Assembly: GCF_050589685.1 (NCBI RefSeq)
Contig: NZ_JBNGOS010000015.1
Location: 1-64,000, forward strand
Reading direction: 5' to 3'
From: Saccharicrinis sp050589685
GTDB taxonomy: Bacteria; Bacteroidota; Bacteroidia; Bacteroidales; Marinilabiliaceae
Length of the DNA: 64,000 bases
Positions 51,061 to 60,582 of the stretch are shown here, in pieces. The notes under the pieces are model-generated. The model searched no databases. It was not told the origin of the DNA and saw only the letters and a list, made by a program, of their open reading frames with translations. Positions within the stretch are counted from its first letter, which is position 1, and each line of letters opens with the position of its first letter. The translations under genes were made by a program, and so were the position numbers.

Positions 51061-53427
51061 TTACTTCACCCGCACCGTAAGTTTCTTTTCTGCTTGATTT
51101 CTCATTACTAACATTTGCACTGTTTCGGTGTAATTATATTTTTTTAGTGCTCCAAAGAACTCTTTGACATTGTTCACTTTTTCGCCTTCAACGGCAAGGA
51201 TTACATCTTTGCTTTTTAAACCATCGCCCTTGTAAGCCAAGCTTCCTTTCCACATTTTTAAAATTATTACCCCTTCGGCGGAGTTTAAGCCGTAAGCTGA
51301 TTGCTCTTCCATTGAGTCAACTCCTTTGATTTCGTTGCGCAACCATGAAACCGTTGCGCTAGTATTTCCTGCCATTTCTTCTGCCGTCTTTATAACAGGA
51401 ACAGGAGGTGTTTTTGCCAGTTTTTTCAAATCGGGGCTTACCACACCAAATTCATCCATTGGGAAGTTTTTAAACCCGAGTTTTAATGCCGGTGAACTTT
51501 CTGCCACACTAAAATCAAGATTTTTCGGATTTACAAACATAGGATCGCCAAAACCACTATTGGCATCAATATTATAAACCTGTGCTTTCATCATCGATTC
51601 CTCATTGGGAAAGAGGTTGTAATCCATTTCTTTTCCCCAACTTAAAACATTCACATCTTTATAAGAATCGCGCACGATATTGCGGCTAAAAACATCATCG
51701 CAGTTGGCAAACCACACATGTGGGTGAAGCGTGTTGTTAACGGTCACATTATTTTCAACCACACGATAGAATCCTTCGCGAAGTTTAATTCCACCGTTTA
51801 AACACAGGTTATTATAAATATGGTAATTGGTGGAGCCGTCATCTAAATCAATGTCCCAACCATGGTCGCAACGAAAACGGTTATTGCGAATAACGGTTGT
51901 GTGTACCGCATCCCACAAAGGCATTTCCGGGTTAGCCATGGTTATGCTGTCCATTATGTTGCGATTTGGGTGCCAGAAACGGTCGCGGCCCCATGAATTG
52001 AACGAGCCATGGTCGCCGGTTTCGAGCACAGTGTTGAATACATCGTTGTATTCCAGGATATGTCCACCCCAGGTTCCGTCGCCAATGTTGATACCTGCGC
52101 GCGGCACATTGTAAATGCTGTTGTGGCTAACAGTTATGGCCATGGCCATGGCAATCTGCACCCCTGCTACTTGTTTTTCAACACGACCGATGCGATGGAT
52201 CAGATTATCTTTGGCAATACAGTCTTTCGGATACAAATCGTTTTTTGGGCCAGCTATGGTGTCCATGTCATTTAATTGAACAAACTGACCATAGATAAAC
52301 GAAGGAGAACGAACGGCAGAAGCTTCGCCTACAAAACAGATGGCACTGGCTCCGCAATCGTGAATATGGTTACCTGCAATTTCAATATTCCGGTTGTATG
52401 AACTTACGTAAATTACGTTTCCGCCGAGGTTGGTGAATTCGCAGTTTTTAATTTGACAGTTTTCAGCGCCTTCTATAAAAAGTGCTGCTCCACGGTACAT
52501 GGTCCAGTCGCTACGAAGCAAAGGCTCATATTCTTCAAACAAAGTACGTTGTGTGTGTTCGAATTTGATTCCTTCAATGGAAATATCTTGAACCGGTTCT
52601 GCCTTTGTTCCTTTTAATTCAATCAAGCTTTTTAAAACAACTCCTTCACAAGTAGCCGTTTCAACATTTACATTTTCTTTTGGCCAATAATATATTTTAT
52701 CGGTCTCTTCATCGAGGTACCATTCGCCTGGCGTATCCAGCTCCTCCAACACGTTTTCCACCATGCGGTATTCCGGGTGTGGGTTCGAAGGGCGGTTGTT
52801 TTGGAATCCTCCTTCAAGAATAGCTTCACCGCTTTCATCAACACCCGTTATTTTATAATGCATCCCTCCCCATTTTCCGCGGTGCATGGCATGAAAGATG
52901 GCGCCTTCGGGATGTTTCCAGTTTTTAATTCTTTCAGCAGAGATGGCATCGGCAGCATATCCTTGCCAATACCCCCCTTTTTCATGGTAGTTGGGGTAAC
53001 GTGCCAATATTTGAGGTTGACCGTTTACTACCAATTGATCAAAATTTACGTCATCTTTTATAGTAGCCTCATATATACCGCTCTTTTGCTTTTCCCATTT
53101 TAGTCTTAACGGTACAGAACCTTTTAAGGTAACTTTATTATTACCTAATCCTTGTATGCTTATACCACTTAAGTTAGGATCTATTATTATGCTTTCTTTT
53201 AAATAGTATTCCCCGGGTTGTATTTTAATAGCTATCGTACCCTTTATCCCCGACTCCTTAAGTTTATAAGCTTGGCTTACAGCCTCATGGATTGAAGTGA
53301 ATTTATACTTAGATTTACATGTGTTTAAGTCATCTATTTTACTAAATACGTAAATATTGGTATCCTTAGCAGAAGTTACAAAAACATTTACGAGTAAACA
53401 GATTACTATCAGAAATATCTTGTTCAT
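51061..53427 (-). CDS. Right-handed beta-helix glycosidase (GH141-like) with C-terminal PDZ domain
   Basis: A 788-aa secreted protein. The ATG at 53427 opens the signal peptide (MNKIFLIVICLLVNVFVTSA). The helix contains repeated coils (NIEIAGNHIHDCGASAI, HILEYNDVFNTVLETGDHG, DCIAKDNLIHRIG) and an N-terminal region with LVVNGQPQILARYPNYHEKGG and FHAMHRGKWGGMHYKI, which resemble the GH141 family (alpha-L-fucosidase BT1002, xylanase Xyn141E). The last 80 residues are a PDZ domain (GVIILKMWKGSLAYKGDGL, KSKDVILAVEGEKVNNVKEFF). A fusion of a beta-helix glycosidase with a PDZ domain is unusual. GH141 assignment is moderate; the fucose or xylose context supports it. Confidence 0.75.
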   Translation of the reverse strand: MNKIFLIVICLLVNVFVTSAKDTNIYVFSKIDDLNTCKSKYKFTSIHEAVSQAYKLKESGIKGTIAIKIQPGEYYLKESIIIDPNLSGISIQGLGNNKVTLKGSVPLRLKWEKQKSGIYEATIKDDVNFDQLVVNGQPQILARYPNYHEKGGYWQGYAADAISAERIKNWKHPEGAIFHAMHRGKWGGMHYKITGVDESGEAILEGGFQNNRPSNPHPEYRMVENVLEELDTPGEWYLDEETDKIYYWPKENVNVETATCEGVVLKSLIELKGTKAEPVQDISIEGIKFEHTQRTLFEEYEPLLRSDWTMYRGAALFIEGAENCQIKNCEFTNLGGNVIYVSSYNRNIEIAGNHIHDCGASAICFVGEASAVRSPSFIYGQFVQLNDMDTIAGPKNDLYPKDCIAKDNLIHRIGRVEKQVAGVQIAMAMAITVSHNSIYNVPRAGINIGDGTWGGHILEYNDVFNTVLETGDHGSFNSWGRDRFWHPNRNIMDSITMANPEMPLWDAVHTTVIRNNRFRCDHGWDIDLDDGSTNYHIYNNLCLNGGIKLREGFYRVVENNVTVNNTLHPHVWFANCDDVFSRNIVRDSYKDVNVLSWGKEMDYNLFPNEESMMKAQVYNIDANSGFGDPMFVNPKNLDFSVAESSPALKLGFKNFPMDEFGVVSPDLKKLAKTPPVPVIKTAEEMAGNTSATVSWLRNEIKGVDSMEEQSAYGLNSAEGVIILKMWKGSLAYKGDGLKSKDVILAVEGEKVNNVKEFFGALKKYNYTETVQMLVMRNQAEKKLTVRVK

Positions 53428-53522
53428 ATAATCTTTAATTTTCAATATGTATATTCCATTTATTATTTTTGATATATCCTATCCATTAACAGACAATTGA
53501 TATATCTCTAATAAAACTTAAA

Positions 53523-55799
53523 CTATAAACTCTTCAAAATTTTAGTATTAAATAAGTTATTCCCTATACTAATTTTAATAATATACTGACCATTAGGCAA
53601 ATCACTTATATCAAAAGAACCTAAGTTGTTTACATCTACACCTGATTTAATAAGTTGGCCCAATAAGTTAAATACATCCAACTGAGTAATTTCTCCAATA
53701 TTATTATTCAAATCAACCCTAAAAATGCCATTAGTTGGGTTGGGATAAACTTTTACCTGGTTAGAAGACAATATATTTTTAACGCTTACATCTTTTTTAG
53801 CCATATTAGCTTTACGGCGATTTTCAATCAAATAATCTACTGTAGAACTAGGAGTACCGTTACGAACAACTATAATATCGCCGATTTTTAACGAACTTTC
53901 GCCTTCAACAATATGCAATCTCATGGCCTGCACTAATCCTTCCAAAGTTAATCCATTTGTTATCTGAACAGTTTGCCAGGTTTCCGATTCTCCATAAGTA
54001 GTCTCAGAAAGCACAATATCTCCCGTTCCCATCTCCTCATTGAACTCCAATTTTAATTTTGAAGAGCTGTTTGCCTGGTAATGCAAGTAGATATCATAAT
54101 CTCCGGTTTCAGGTAAAGAGATGGTATAGTTATACCAATCTCCTGTGCTTACCCCTGAAATATAATAACCTTCATCTTGATCGCTATACTCAATATTTAC
54201 ATCTTCTTCAGGCCGGTAAGAATTGGTTTTATTCGTTTCTGTATTAAAATAAGTTTTACCATTTCCTCCACCCGCATTCACCGGAAAATAATCGAAGTTT
54301 TCGGCACTTACCAATCCTGGCAATTCAGGTAAACTAAAATCGGGTGTAACCCCATTTTTAAAATCCCGAACCGGATCGCCGGGACAATGAGCGATACGAC
54401 GAGAGGTTAATACCCCCCACCCCAGAAAAGCAACTCCGTCTCCACCACTTGTTTCATATGTTCCTGTTTCTTCAATAACATAATCTCTTGAACGTTCGAG
54501 CCAAAGATATTTTTCACTTGGAAGCGATTGGCGTGTTTTATAATGCGCCAGCGGAGTCTCGAAAACATTCATAAAAAGCATGTCTTTCCGTTGGATTTCA
54601 GATAAATCCTGATCCACATATGGATTAATTTTATGTGCCAGATTACGCCCTGTACGATCCAGTTTTTCCATATACAAACCATTCTCCACAGTCGGTTCCC
54701 ATGGGGTAGGCTGGTCATCGAAAGCCTTGTTATACGATAATATATATTTTAATGAAAACTCATATCCTAACAAGATTCGGTTATCCAAGAAACCATACAT
54801 ATCATCTCCCTGGCTCCAAGCTATTTCGGCCGCATTGGTTAAAAGTCCAATTCCTAAAACGGTATGGGTTTGGTCTCTGGAACTTTCCTGACACTGTCCA
54901 TTTTCATAGATATAGTGTTCAATGGCACCATTGTAACCATAATCCTTAATTTGATTTAATTGCGTACCATATTCAAATGCCGTTTTGTAAATGGTAGAGC
55001 TTTCCTCTATTTTAGGACCAGAAGGTGTTGGTCCAGGTGCATTTGGCAAATCGTCATCTCTGGTAGGCTGACTAGTCAGATAATTAAATCCCCTATCATA
55101 TATCTTTTCATTATCAAGAAATATACCCATGGCCATTTGTGTTTGCCAACACGATGCATCCTGATTTCCAGCACGGGCAGGATCACCATAATAGGTTTTC
55201 CAATAAAAAGATACATCTGCTTTTCCGGATGAAGAAGTACCTTCTGCCCCATAAGCAGCATCCGTAGCAGAGTAACCTGGATATACGAGCATATCTTCAA
55301 ATTTCTTGATACTCTCCTCTGACCATCCGTCATAAGTATGCCGGATTATCTCAGCTGCTCTTATTATAGGCGCACCATATAAACCTGCAGAAAGAGGTAT
55401 TCCACTGGTATGTTTCAGGTTACTCCAAGTTTCAATAATTTCAATCGCTTTTTCCGCATGACGGGTATCTTCGGTAATATACCACATCAGCGCATTTTGG
55501 TAGGCAGCCTGAATATCTGCCTCATACTCGTGTTTATGCACTGCATTGGGAATGGTCTTTTTAACTTCTGTCCAGGAGGGATCTCCTTGTGTAGCATATT
55601 TAAAACTCGACTTGGTATCAGCCATTAGATTTTGGTAAGATGAATACCATGGCTCCATCTTGTTCTTAACGGCATATTTCATTCTATCCAGATCGGAACG
55701 GGTAACAAAAACACCTGGGTGAACGAACTCACGAGCAATCACCTCAGATGTTAAGGATATTAATATGATCGATATTAATACAGTAAGAAACTTATTCAT
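53523..55799 (-). CDS. Alginate-lyase-like enzyme with CBM6-like domain and T9SS tail (copy 1)
   Basis: A 758-aa protein of the alginate-lyase (PF05426-like) superfamily. Signal peptide 1-22, then FVHPGVFVTRSDLDRMKYAV, the alpha-helical toroid to about residue 370 (RAGNQDASCWQTQMAMGIF, NGQCQESSRDQTHTVLGIG), a linker region, a CBM6-like domain at about 525-655 (GDWYNYTISLPETGDYDIYL), and a C-terminal T9SS type A sorting domain (KVYPNPTNGIFRVDL, then GQYIIKISIGN). It should be secreted through the type IX system and cut a uronic-acid polymer by elimination. Two further copies follow in tandem. Copy 1 is the most divergent of the three. A PL38-like (glucuronan lyase) family is possible but not proven. 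Confidence 0.87.
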   Translation of the reverse strand: MNKFLTVLISIILISLTSEVIAREFVHPGVFVTRSDLDRMKYAVKNKMEPWYSSYQNLMADTKSSFKYATQGDPSWTEVKKTIPNAVHKHEYEADIQAAYQNALMWYITEDTRHAEKAIEIIETWSNLKHTSGIPLSAGLYGAPIIRAAEIIRHTYDGWSEESIKKFEDMLVYPGYSATDAAYGAEGTSSSGKADVSFYWKTYYGDPARAGNQDASCWQTQMAMGIFLDNEKIYDRGFNYLTSQPTRDDDLPNAPGPTPSGPKIEESSTIYKTAFEYGTQLNQIKDYGYNGAIEHYIYENGQCQESSRDQTHTVLGIGLLTNAAEIAWSQGDDMYGFLDNRILLGYEFSLKYILSYNKAFDDQPTPWEPTVENGLYMEKLDRTGRNLAHKINPYVDQDLSEIQRKDMLFMNVFETPLAHYKTRQSLPSEKYLWLERSRDYVIEETGTYETSGGDGVAFLGWGVLTSRRIAHCPGDPVRDFKNGVTPDFSLPELPGLVSAENFDYFPVNAGGGNGKTYFNTETNKTNSYRPEEDVNIEYSDQDEGYYISGVSTGDWYNYTISLPETGDYDIYLHYQANSSSKLKLEFNEEMGTGDIVLSETTYGESETWQTVQITNGLTLEGLVQAMRLHIVEGESSLKIGDIIVVRNGTPSSTVDYLIENRRKANMAKKDVSVKNILSSNQVKVYPNPTNGIFRVDLNNNIGEITQLDVFNLLGQLIKSGVDVNNLGSFDISDLPNGQYIIKISIGNNLFNTKILKSL

Positions 55800-55808
55800 C
55801 CTATTTTC

Positions 55809-58082
55809 TTATAACTTGGTAATTCTATTTACATAATCGTAAGTACCGTCATTTACTTTAATTACATAAATACCCTTTGGTAACTCACTAATATCGACAT
55901 TATCAAGGTCAGAATAATTCACTACCTTTTTTACACACCTACCTATCAGGTTATATACACCTATTTCAAGGTCTTTTGCCCCATTAGTTTCCGGCAATTG
56001 AATCCTAAAAGATCCTTGCGTTGGATTAGGGTATACCTTTACTTTCTTTCTTATACTTGGGGTAAAAATTCCAACATCATCATTCGTTTCATAAGCTTCC
56101 CTTCGTTGGTTTAGCAAGTAGTTTACAGTAGATTCAGATGTACCTTCACGTACAATAATAATATCACCTAACTTTAACGTATTATCTCCATTAACAATAT
56201 GCAGGCGCATAGATTGCACCAATGGTTTAAGCGCTACAGCTTCAGCTACTTTTTCCGTACTCCAAATAACAGTATCTGCTTCTTCCTGTATACTTTCAGG
56301 CAGAGCATAAGCGGATATCACTTCCTCCCCATTAAAATCAATCTTAACCGATGCATTGCTATTATTTGCCAGATAATGCACGTAGATGTCATAGTTTTCC
56401 TGTTCAGGCACCGATATTGTATAGTTGTACCAATCTCCGCTATTTAAATCAGCCAGGTAATAACCTTTATCATTTGTACTAAAATCGGCATACACATCTT
56501 CTTCTGGACGGTAAGTATTCACAACCGTATTCGAAGAAGCTTTATAATAACTTTTCCCATTACCACCTCCGGCACTTAAAGGCAGATAATCGTAATTTTC
56601 TAAATCAATTAATTGAGGAACTTCAGTAATTCCATAAACAGGTGTAACAGCTTCCTCAAATCCTTGAATGGCATCTCCAGGACAGTAATCAACTCTAACA
56701 TCAGTTAAACTTCCCCAGCCAATAAATCCATCTTCCTCCCATGATTCGTAACCTTCTTCTTCAAAAGCATAATCCCTGGTTCTTTGCAACCATTTATAAT
56801 CCTCACTATCCACTTGCATTCTTTGTTTGTAATGTGCCAACGTTGCTTCCATAACATTCATGGTCAATGGACCATTTCTCGACCAACGATCATAATTGGT
56901 ACTTACATAGGGATTAATTTTATGTGTTCTGAAACGACCCGTTCTGGCGTCCATCTCCTCGTACAATCCATTTTCCAGCGTTGGTTCCCAAGGTGTTAGT
57001 TGATCATCAAAAGATTTATAATACGACAAACAATACTTAAGTGTAAATTCGTAACCTTTTAATATACGGTTATCTAAATGACCATACATATTATCTCCCT
57101 GACTCCAGGCTATTTCGGCGGCATTGGCCAATAAACCAATACCCAAAATACTATGCACTTGATCCCTTGAGCTTTCTAAACATTGTCCGCTAGGGCGGAT
57201 ATAGTGCTCTATGGCACCATCGTAACCATAGTCTTGTATTTGATTTGAAGAACCTAATGAATTATATTGGGTTAAATAAGAATGTGTTCCTGATTCAATA
57301 ATATCACCTTGTGCCTTTGGTCCGGATTCGTTAGCCACATCGTCTGATCGGGTAGGTTGTCGCGTAAGATAATTCAAACCTCTATCATAAATGGTATCAT
57401 TATTTACAAACACACCAATTGCCATCACAGTTCGCCAACATGAAGCATCCTGATTTCCTGCTCTACCCGGGTCCCCAAAATAGGTACGCCAATAAAAAGA
57501 GGAACCATTACCCGAGTTATTAGCATTATAGGCTCCTGCAGGAACGGTAGTTGATGAATATCCTGGATAAAGCAACATATCCTCGAACTTCTTAATATCT
57601 TCCTCTTCCCAACCATCATAAGTATGCCGAATAATCTCTGCTGCATCCAATAGTTTACCACCATATAAACCAGGTCCTAATGGTATACCATCTACTTGTT
57701 GCAGGTTGCTCCATGTTTTAAATATTTCGACTGCTTTTTCAGCATAGCGACTATCTTCGGTAATGTACCACATTAAAGCCAAATGATAGGCAGCTTGGGT
57801 ATCGTTTTGAAACTCGTTACCATGAACCCTTGGGTTTTCCCTGTTTAAATAAGTCCAGCTAGGATCTCCCTGTATCGTATAATTAAAATTAGACTTACCA
57901 TCAGCCATTAACTTACGGTATGCCGAATACCACGGTTCCATTTTATTTTTAACTGCATATTTCACCCGATCCAAATCAGATCTGGTATTTGAAATACCCG
58001 GGTGAACAAATCCTTGTGCAATCACTCCCAATACTCCAACAACCAACAAGGTTGAAATCAAAAATATCCGTATTTTTTTCAT
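55809..58082 (-). CDS. Alginate-lyase-like enzyme with CBM6-like domain and T9SS tail (copy 2)
   Basis: A 757-aa paralogue, 9 bp from the gene at 53523. It keeps signal peptide, FVHPGISNTRSDLDRVKYAV, the SCWRTVMAIGVF and LESSRDQVHSILGIG segments, a CBM6-like domain (SGDWYNYTISVPEQENYDIYVHY) and a sorting domain beginning KVYPNPTQGSFRIQL and ending YDYVNRITKL. It is closer to copy 3 than to copy 1, with long shared runs such as HTYDGWEEEDIKKFEDML versus the corresponding stretch of copy 3. The three tandem genes look like successive duplications; differences in the toroid suggest they may cut different linkages or positions. Extracellular or outer-membrane attached by T9SS. Confidence 0.87.
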   Translation of the reverse strand: MKKIRIFLISTLLVVGVLGVIAQGFVHPGISNTRSDLDRVKYAVKNKMEPWYSAYRKLMADGKSNFNYTIQGDPSWTYLNRENPRVHGNEFQNDTQAAYHLALMWYITEDSRYAEKAVEIFKTWSNLQQVDGIPLGPGLYGGKLLDAAEIIRHTYDGWEEEDIKKFEDMLLYPGYSSTTVPAGAYNANNSGNGSSFYWRTYFGDPGRAGNQDASCWRTVMAIGVFVNNDTIYDRGLNYLTRQPTRSDDVANESGPKAQGDIIESGTHSYLTQYNSLGSSNQIQDYGYDGAIEHYIRPSGQCLESSRDQVHSILGIGLLANAAEIAWSQGDNMYGHLDNRILKGYEFTLKYCLSYYKSFDDQLTPWEPTLENGLYEEMDARTGRFRTHKINPYVSTNYDRWSRNGPLTMNVMEATLAHYKQRMQVDSEDYKWLQRTRDYAFEEEGYESWEEDGFIGWGSLTDVRVDYCPGDAIQGFEEAVTPVYGITEVPQLIDLENYDYLPLSAGGGNGKSYYKASSNTVVNTYRPEEDVYADFSTNDKGYYLADLNSGDWYNYTISVPEQENYDIYVHYLANNSNASVKIDFNGEEVISAYALPESIQEEADTVIWSTEKVAEAVALKPLVQSMRLHIVNGDNTLKLGDIIIVREGTSESTVNYLLNQRREAYETNDDVGIFTPSIRKKVKVYPNPTQGSFRIQLPETNGAKDLEIGVYNLIGRCVKKVVNYSDLDNVDISELPKGIYVIKVNDGTYDYVNRITKL

Positions 58083-58092
58083 TTTAGCTTAT

Positions 58093-60375
58093 TTAAAACT
58101 TGGTGATTTTATTTACATAGTTATAAACACCATCATTCACTTTGATGATATAAACTCCTTTGGGCAACTCACTAATATCAATATTATCAAACTCAATATA
58201 TTCCTGCTCTTTTTTCACACATATTCCTGTTAGATTATATACACATAACTCTAAATCCTTTGCTCGGTTATTTTCAGGCAATTGAATTCTAAAGTTACCT
58301 TGTGTTGGGTTAGGAAAAACCTTAACTTCTTTTTTTATGCTTGGGGAAAATATTCCAACATCTTCTTTAAGTTCATAGGCTTCTCTACGTTGATTAAGAA
58401 GGTAGTTGATGGTTGTTGCGGATGTTCCTTCACGCACAACAATAATATCTCCAACCTTAAGTTCATTATCTCCCTCAACAATATGCAAACGCATGGATTG
58501 AACCAACCCGTTTAACTGAATAGCATCACCAATTTTTGCAGTGCTCCATATGGTGGTGTCTGCCAGGTCTTGTACACTCTCTGCTAAAGTAAAAGCAGAA
58601 ACTACCTCTTCTCCGTTAAAATCCATTTTAACAGATGCATTACTGTTATCGGCTAAATAATGCACATAAATATCGTAAGCTCCATCTTCAGGTAAGGATA
58701 TGCTGTAGTTATACCAGTCTCCACTGTTTAAATCAGCCAGGTAATATCCTTTGTCGTTCTCACTAAAATCGGCATACACATCACTTTCGGGTCGGTAAGT
58801 ATTTGTTATTTCGTTGTTTGTGTTTTTGTAATAACATTTACCATGACCTCCTCCTCCGTTCATCACAAAGTAGTCGAAGTTTTCGGCACCCACTAATCCT
58901 GGCAATTCAGGCAAATTATAATCCGGTAAACCATTCTCATCAAATCCTTTTATCGGATCTCCCGGACAAAGAGGAATGCGGCGGTCAGTCAAAGCACCCC
59001 ATCCGTTAAAATCAACACCAGTCCTATTTTCAAGACCTATTTGTTCATGGGCATAATCCCTTGTTCTTTCCAACCACAGATAATCATTAGCTTCGGCTTG
59101 TTGACGTCCCTTGTAATGCGCCAAAGGAGCTTCTATAGTTTTCATGAAAATAGGCTCTTTTCTCGACCATCGTTCATAATTGTTACTTACATAAGGATTA
59201 ATTTTATGAGCTGTTGACCTTCCTGTGCGGTCGTCCTTTTCCATGTATAGACCATTTTCCTGAGTTGGTTCCCATGGTGTTAACTGATCAGGGTAAGAAT
59301 TATAATAAGACAAACAATATTTTAAAGTAAACTCAAGTCCCAATAAAATACGGTTATCCAAATAACCATACATATCATCCCCTTGGTTCCATGCTATTTC
59401 GGCAGCATTGGCCAACAATCCTGTTCCTAATAAACTATGTACCTGGTCACGAGAGCTTTCCTGAATCTGACCATTTTCGTAAATATAATTTTGAATGGCA
59501 CCGTTGTAACCATAATCCTGTATTTGGTTTTGTGGTCCCACATAGGCATATTCTGTTTTATGTTGATCTGAGGAATCCAATACATCACCTTGCGGAGAGG
59601 GACCGGATTCGTTATCTACATCATCGGAACGTGTAGGTTGGCTAATAAGGTAATTATAACCTCTGTCGTAAATGGTGTCGTTATCTAAAAACACCCCTAT
59701 GGCCATCACTGTTCGCCAACATGATGCATCCTGGTTGCCGGCACGGGCAGGGTCGCCGTAATAGGTCCGCCAGTAAAAAGAGGAACCGGAACCACTGTTT
59801 GTTGCATTATATGCTCCTGCAGGAACAACTTTAGAAGAGTAGCCGGGATATACCAGCATATCCTCAAATTTCTTTATATCTTCTTCTGCCCATCCTTCAT
59901 AGGTGTGACGGATGATTTCGGCAGCATCAACTAAGGGGCCTCCAAATAATCCTGGCCCTAACGGAATACCATCTACTTGTTGCAGGTTACTCCATGTATT
60001 TAAAATTTCAACCGCCTTATCGGCATGGCGGGTATCTTCGGTGATATACCACATTAAAGCATTGGCATAGGCAGCCTGTATATCACTTTCATATTCGTTA
60101 CCGTTAACTTTTGGGTTTTCTCGGTTCAGATAAGTCCACTCCGGATTACCTTGTATCGTGTAGTTAAAATTTGATTTTGTATCGGCCATTAAAAGCAAAT
60201 ACGAGGAGTACCACGGATCCATTTTATTTTTGACCGCATACTTCATTCTGTCCAGGTCGGCTTTGTTGTTGGAAACACCCGGGTGCACAAAACTCTGTGC
60301 AAAGGAAACATTACAAACTATTGTAAGAAGTATTGTGATTACCAGGTTATTAATTCGAAAGGTAAAAATGTTCAT
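58093..60375 (-). CDS. Alginate-lyase-like enzyme with CBM6-like domain and T9SS tail (copy 3)
   Basis: A 760-aa enzyme, first of the tandem trio in transcription order. The ATG at 60375 begins the signal peptide (MNIFTFRINNLVITILLTIVCNVSFA); an upstream ATG at 60405 adds ten residues that do not resemble a signal. FVHPGVSNNKADLDRMKYAV, RAGNQDASCWRTVMAIGVF and IQESSRDQVHSLLGTG define the catalytic part; a CBM6-like module (SGDWYNYSISLPEDGAYDIYVHY) and a T9SS tail (KVFPNPTQGNFRIQL) complete it. A 207-bp gap containing a terminator and an AT-rich hairpin separates it from the surface-binding lipoprotein gene. Its own promoter is likely there. Substrate assumed to be a uronic-acid glycan. Confidence 0.87.
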   Translation of the reverse strand: MNIFTFRINNLVITILLTIVCNVSFAQSFVHPGVSNNKADLDRMKYAVKNKMDPWYSSYLLLMADTKSNFNYTIQGNPEWTYLNRENPKVNGNEYESDIQAAYANALMWYITEDTRHADKAVEILNTWSNLQQVDGIPLGPGLFGGPLVDAAEIIRHTYEGWAEEDIKKFEDMLVYPGYSSKVVPAGAYNATNSGSGSSFYWRTYYGDPARAGNQDASCWRTVMAIGVFLDNDTIYDRGYNYLISQPTRSDDVDNESGPSPQGDVLDSSDQHKTEYAYVGPQNQIQDYGYNGAIQNYIYENGQIQESSRDQVHSLLGTGLLANAAEIAWNQGDDMYGYLDNRILLGLEFTLKYCLSYYNSYPDQLTPWEPTQENGLYMEKDDRTGRSTAHKINPYVSNNYERWSRKEPIFMKTIEAPLAHYKGRQQAEANDYLWLERTRDYAHEQIGLENRTGVDFNGWGALTDRRIPLCPGDPIKGFDENGLPDYNLPELPGLVGAENFDYFVMNGGGGHGKCYYKNTNNEITNTYRPESDVYADFSENDKGYYLADLNSGDWYNYSISLPEDGAYDIYVHYLADNSNASVKMDFNGEEVVSAFTLAESVQDLADTTIWSTAKIGDAIQLNGLVQSMRLHIVEGDNELKVGDIIVVREGTSATTINYLLNQRREAYELKEDVGIFSPSIKKEVKVFPNPTQGNFRIQLPENNRAKDLELCVYNLTGICVKKEQEYIEFDNIDISELPKGVYIIKVNDGVYNYVNKITKF

Positions 60376-60436
60376 AACTAATGTTTTAATACAACAATTT
60401 GCCATGCTAATAACGTTTAAGGATTGGGTATTCTTA

Positions 60437-60458
60437 AAAATGAACTTATATTCATTTT
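60437..60458. promoter_or_regulatory. AT-rich 8-bp inverted repeat upstream of the lyase trio
   Basis: AAAATGAA (60437-60444) and TTCATTTT (60451-60458), loop of 6, about 62 bp upstream of the start at 60375. It could be an operator or part of a leader structure. Being AT-rich it may also be chance. Confidence 0.3.
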
Positions 60459-60530
60459 AGTATCTTCAGCAAAGCCATGCTATGATAGGTATAATAAAAC
60501 ACCTATTTATTCGTAGATTTTTGTTTAACG

Positions 60531-60563
60531 AAAAGTATTGCCTGCATAATTACAGGCAATACT
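60531..60563 (-). terminator. Intrinsic terminator after the surface-binding lipoprotein gene
   Basis: AGTATTGCCTG (60534-60544) and CAGGCAATACT (60553-60563) form a perfect 11-bp stem with an 8-nt loop, 19 bp past the stop at 60583. On the minus strand the second arm is followed by TTT (four T including the last arm base). It separates the susD-type pair from the lyases. Confidence 0.75.
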
Positions 60564-60582
60564 CTCCAATATTGGAAATAGA

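Noticed and set aside
53469..53506. Direct repeat TTGATATATC twice, 28 bp apart, ahead of the beta-helix/PDZ gene
   Set aside because: Short and AT-rich; GATATATC is self-complementary and likely to recur by chance.
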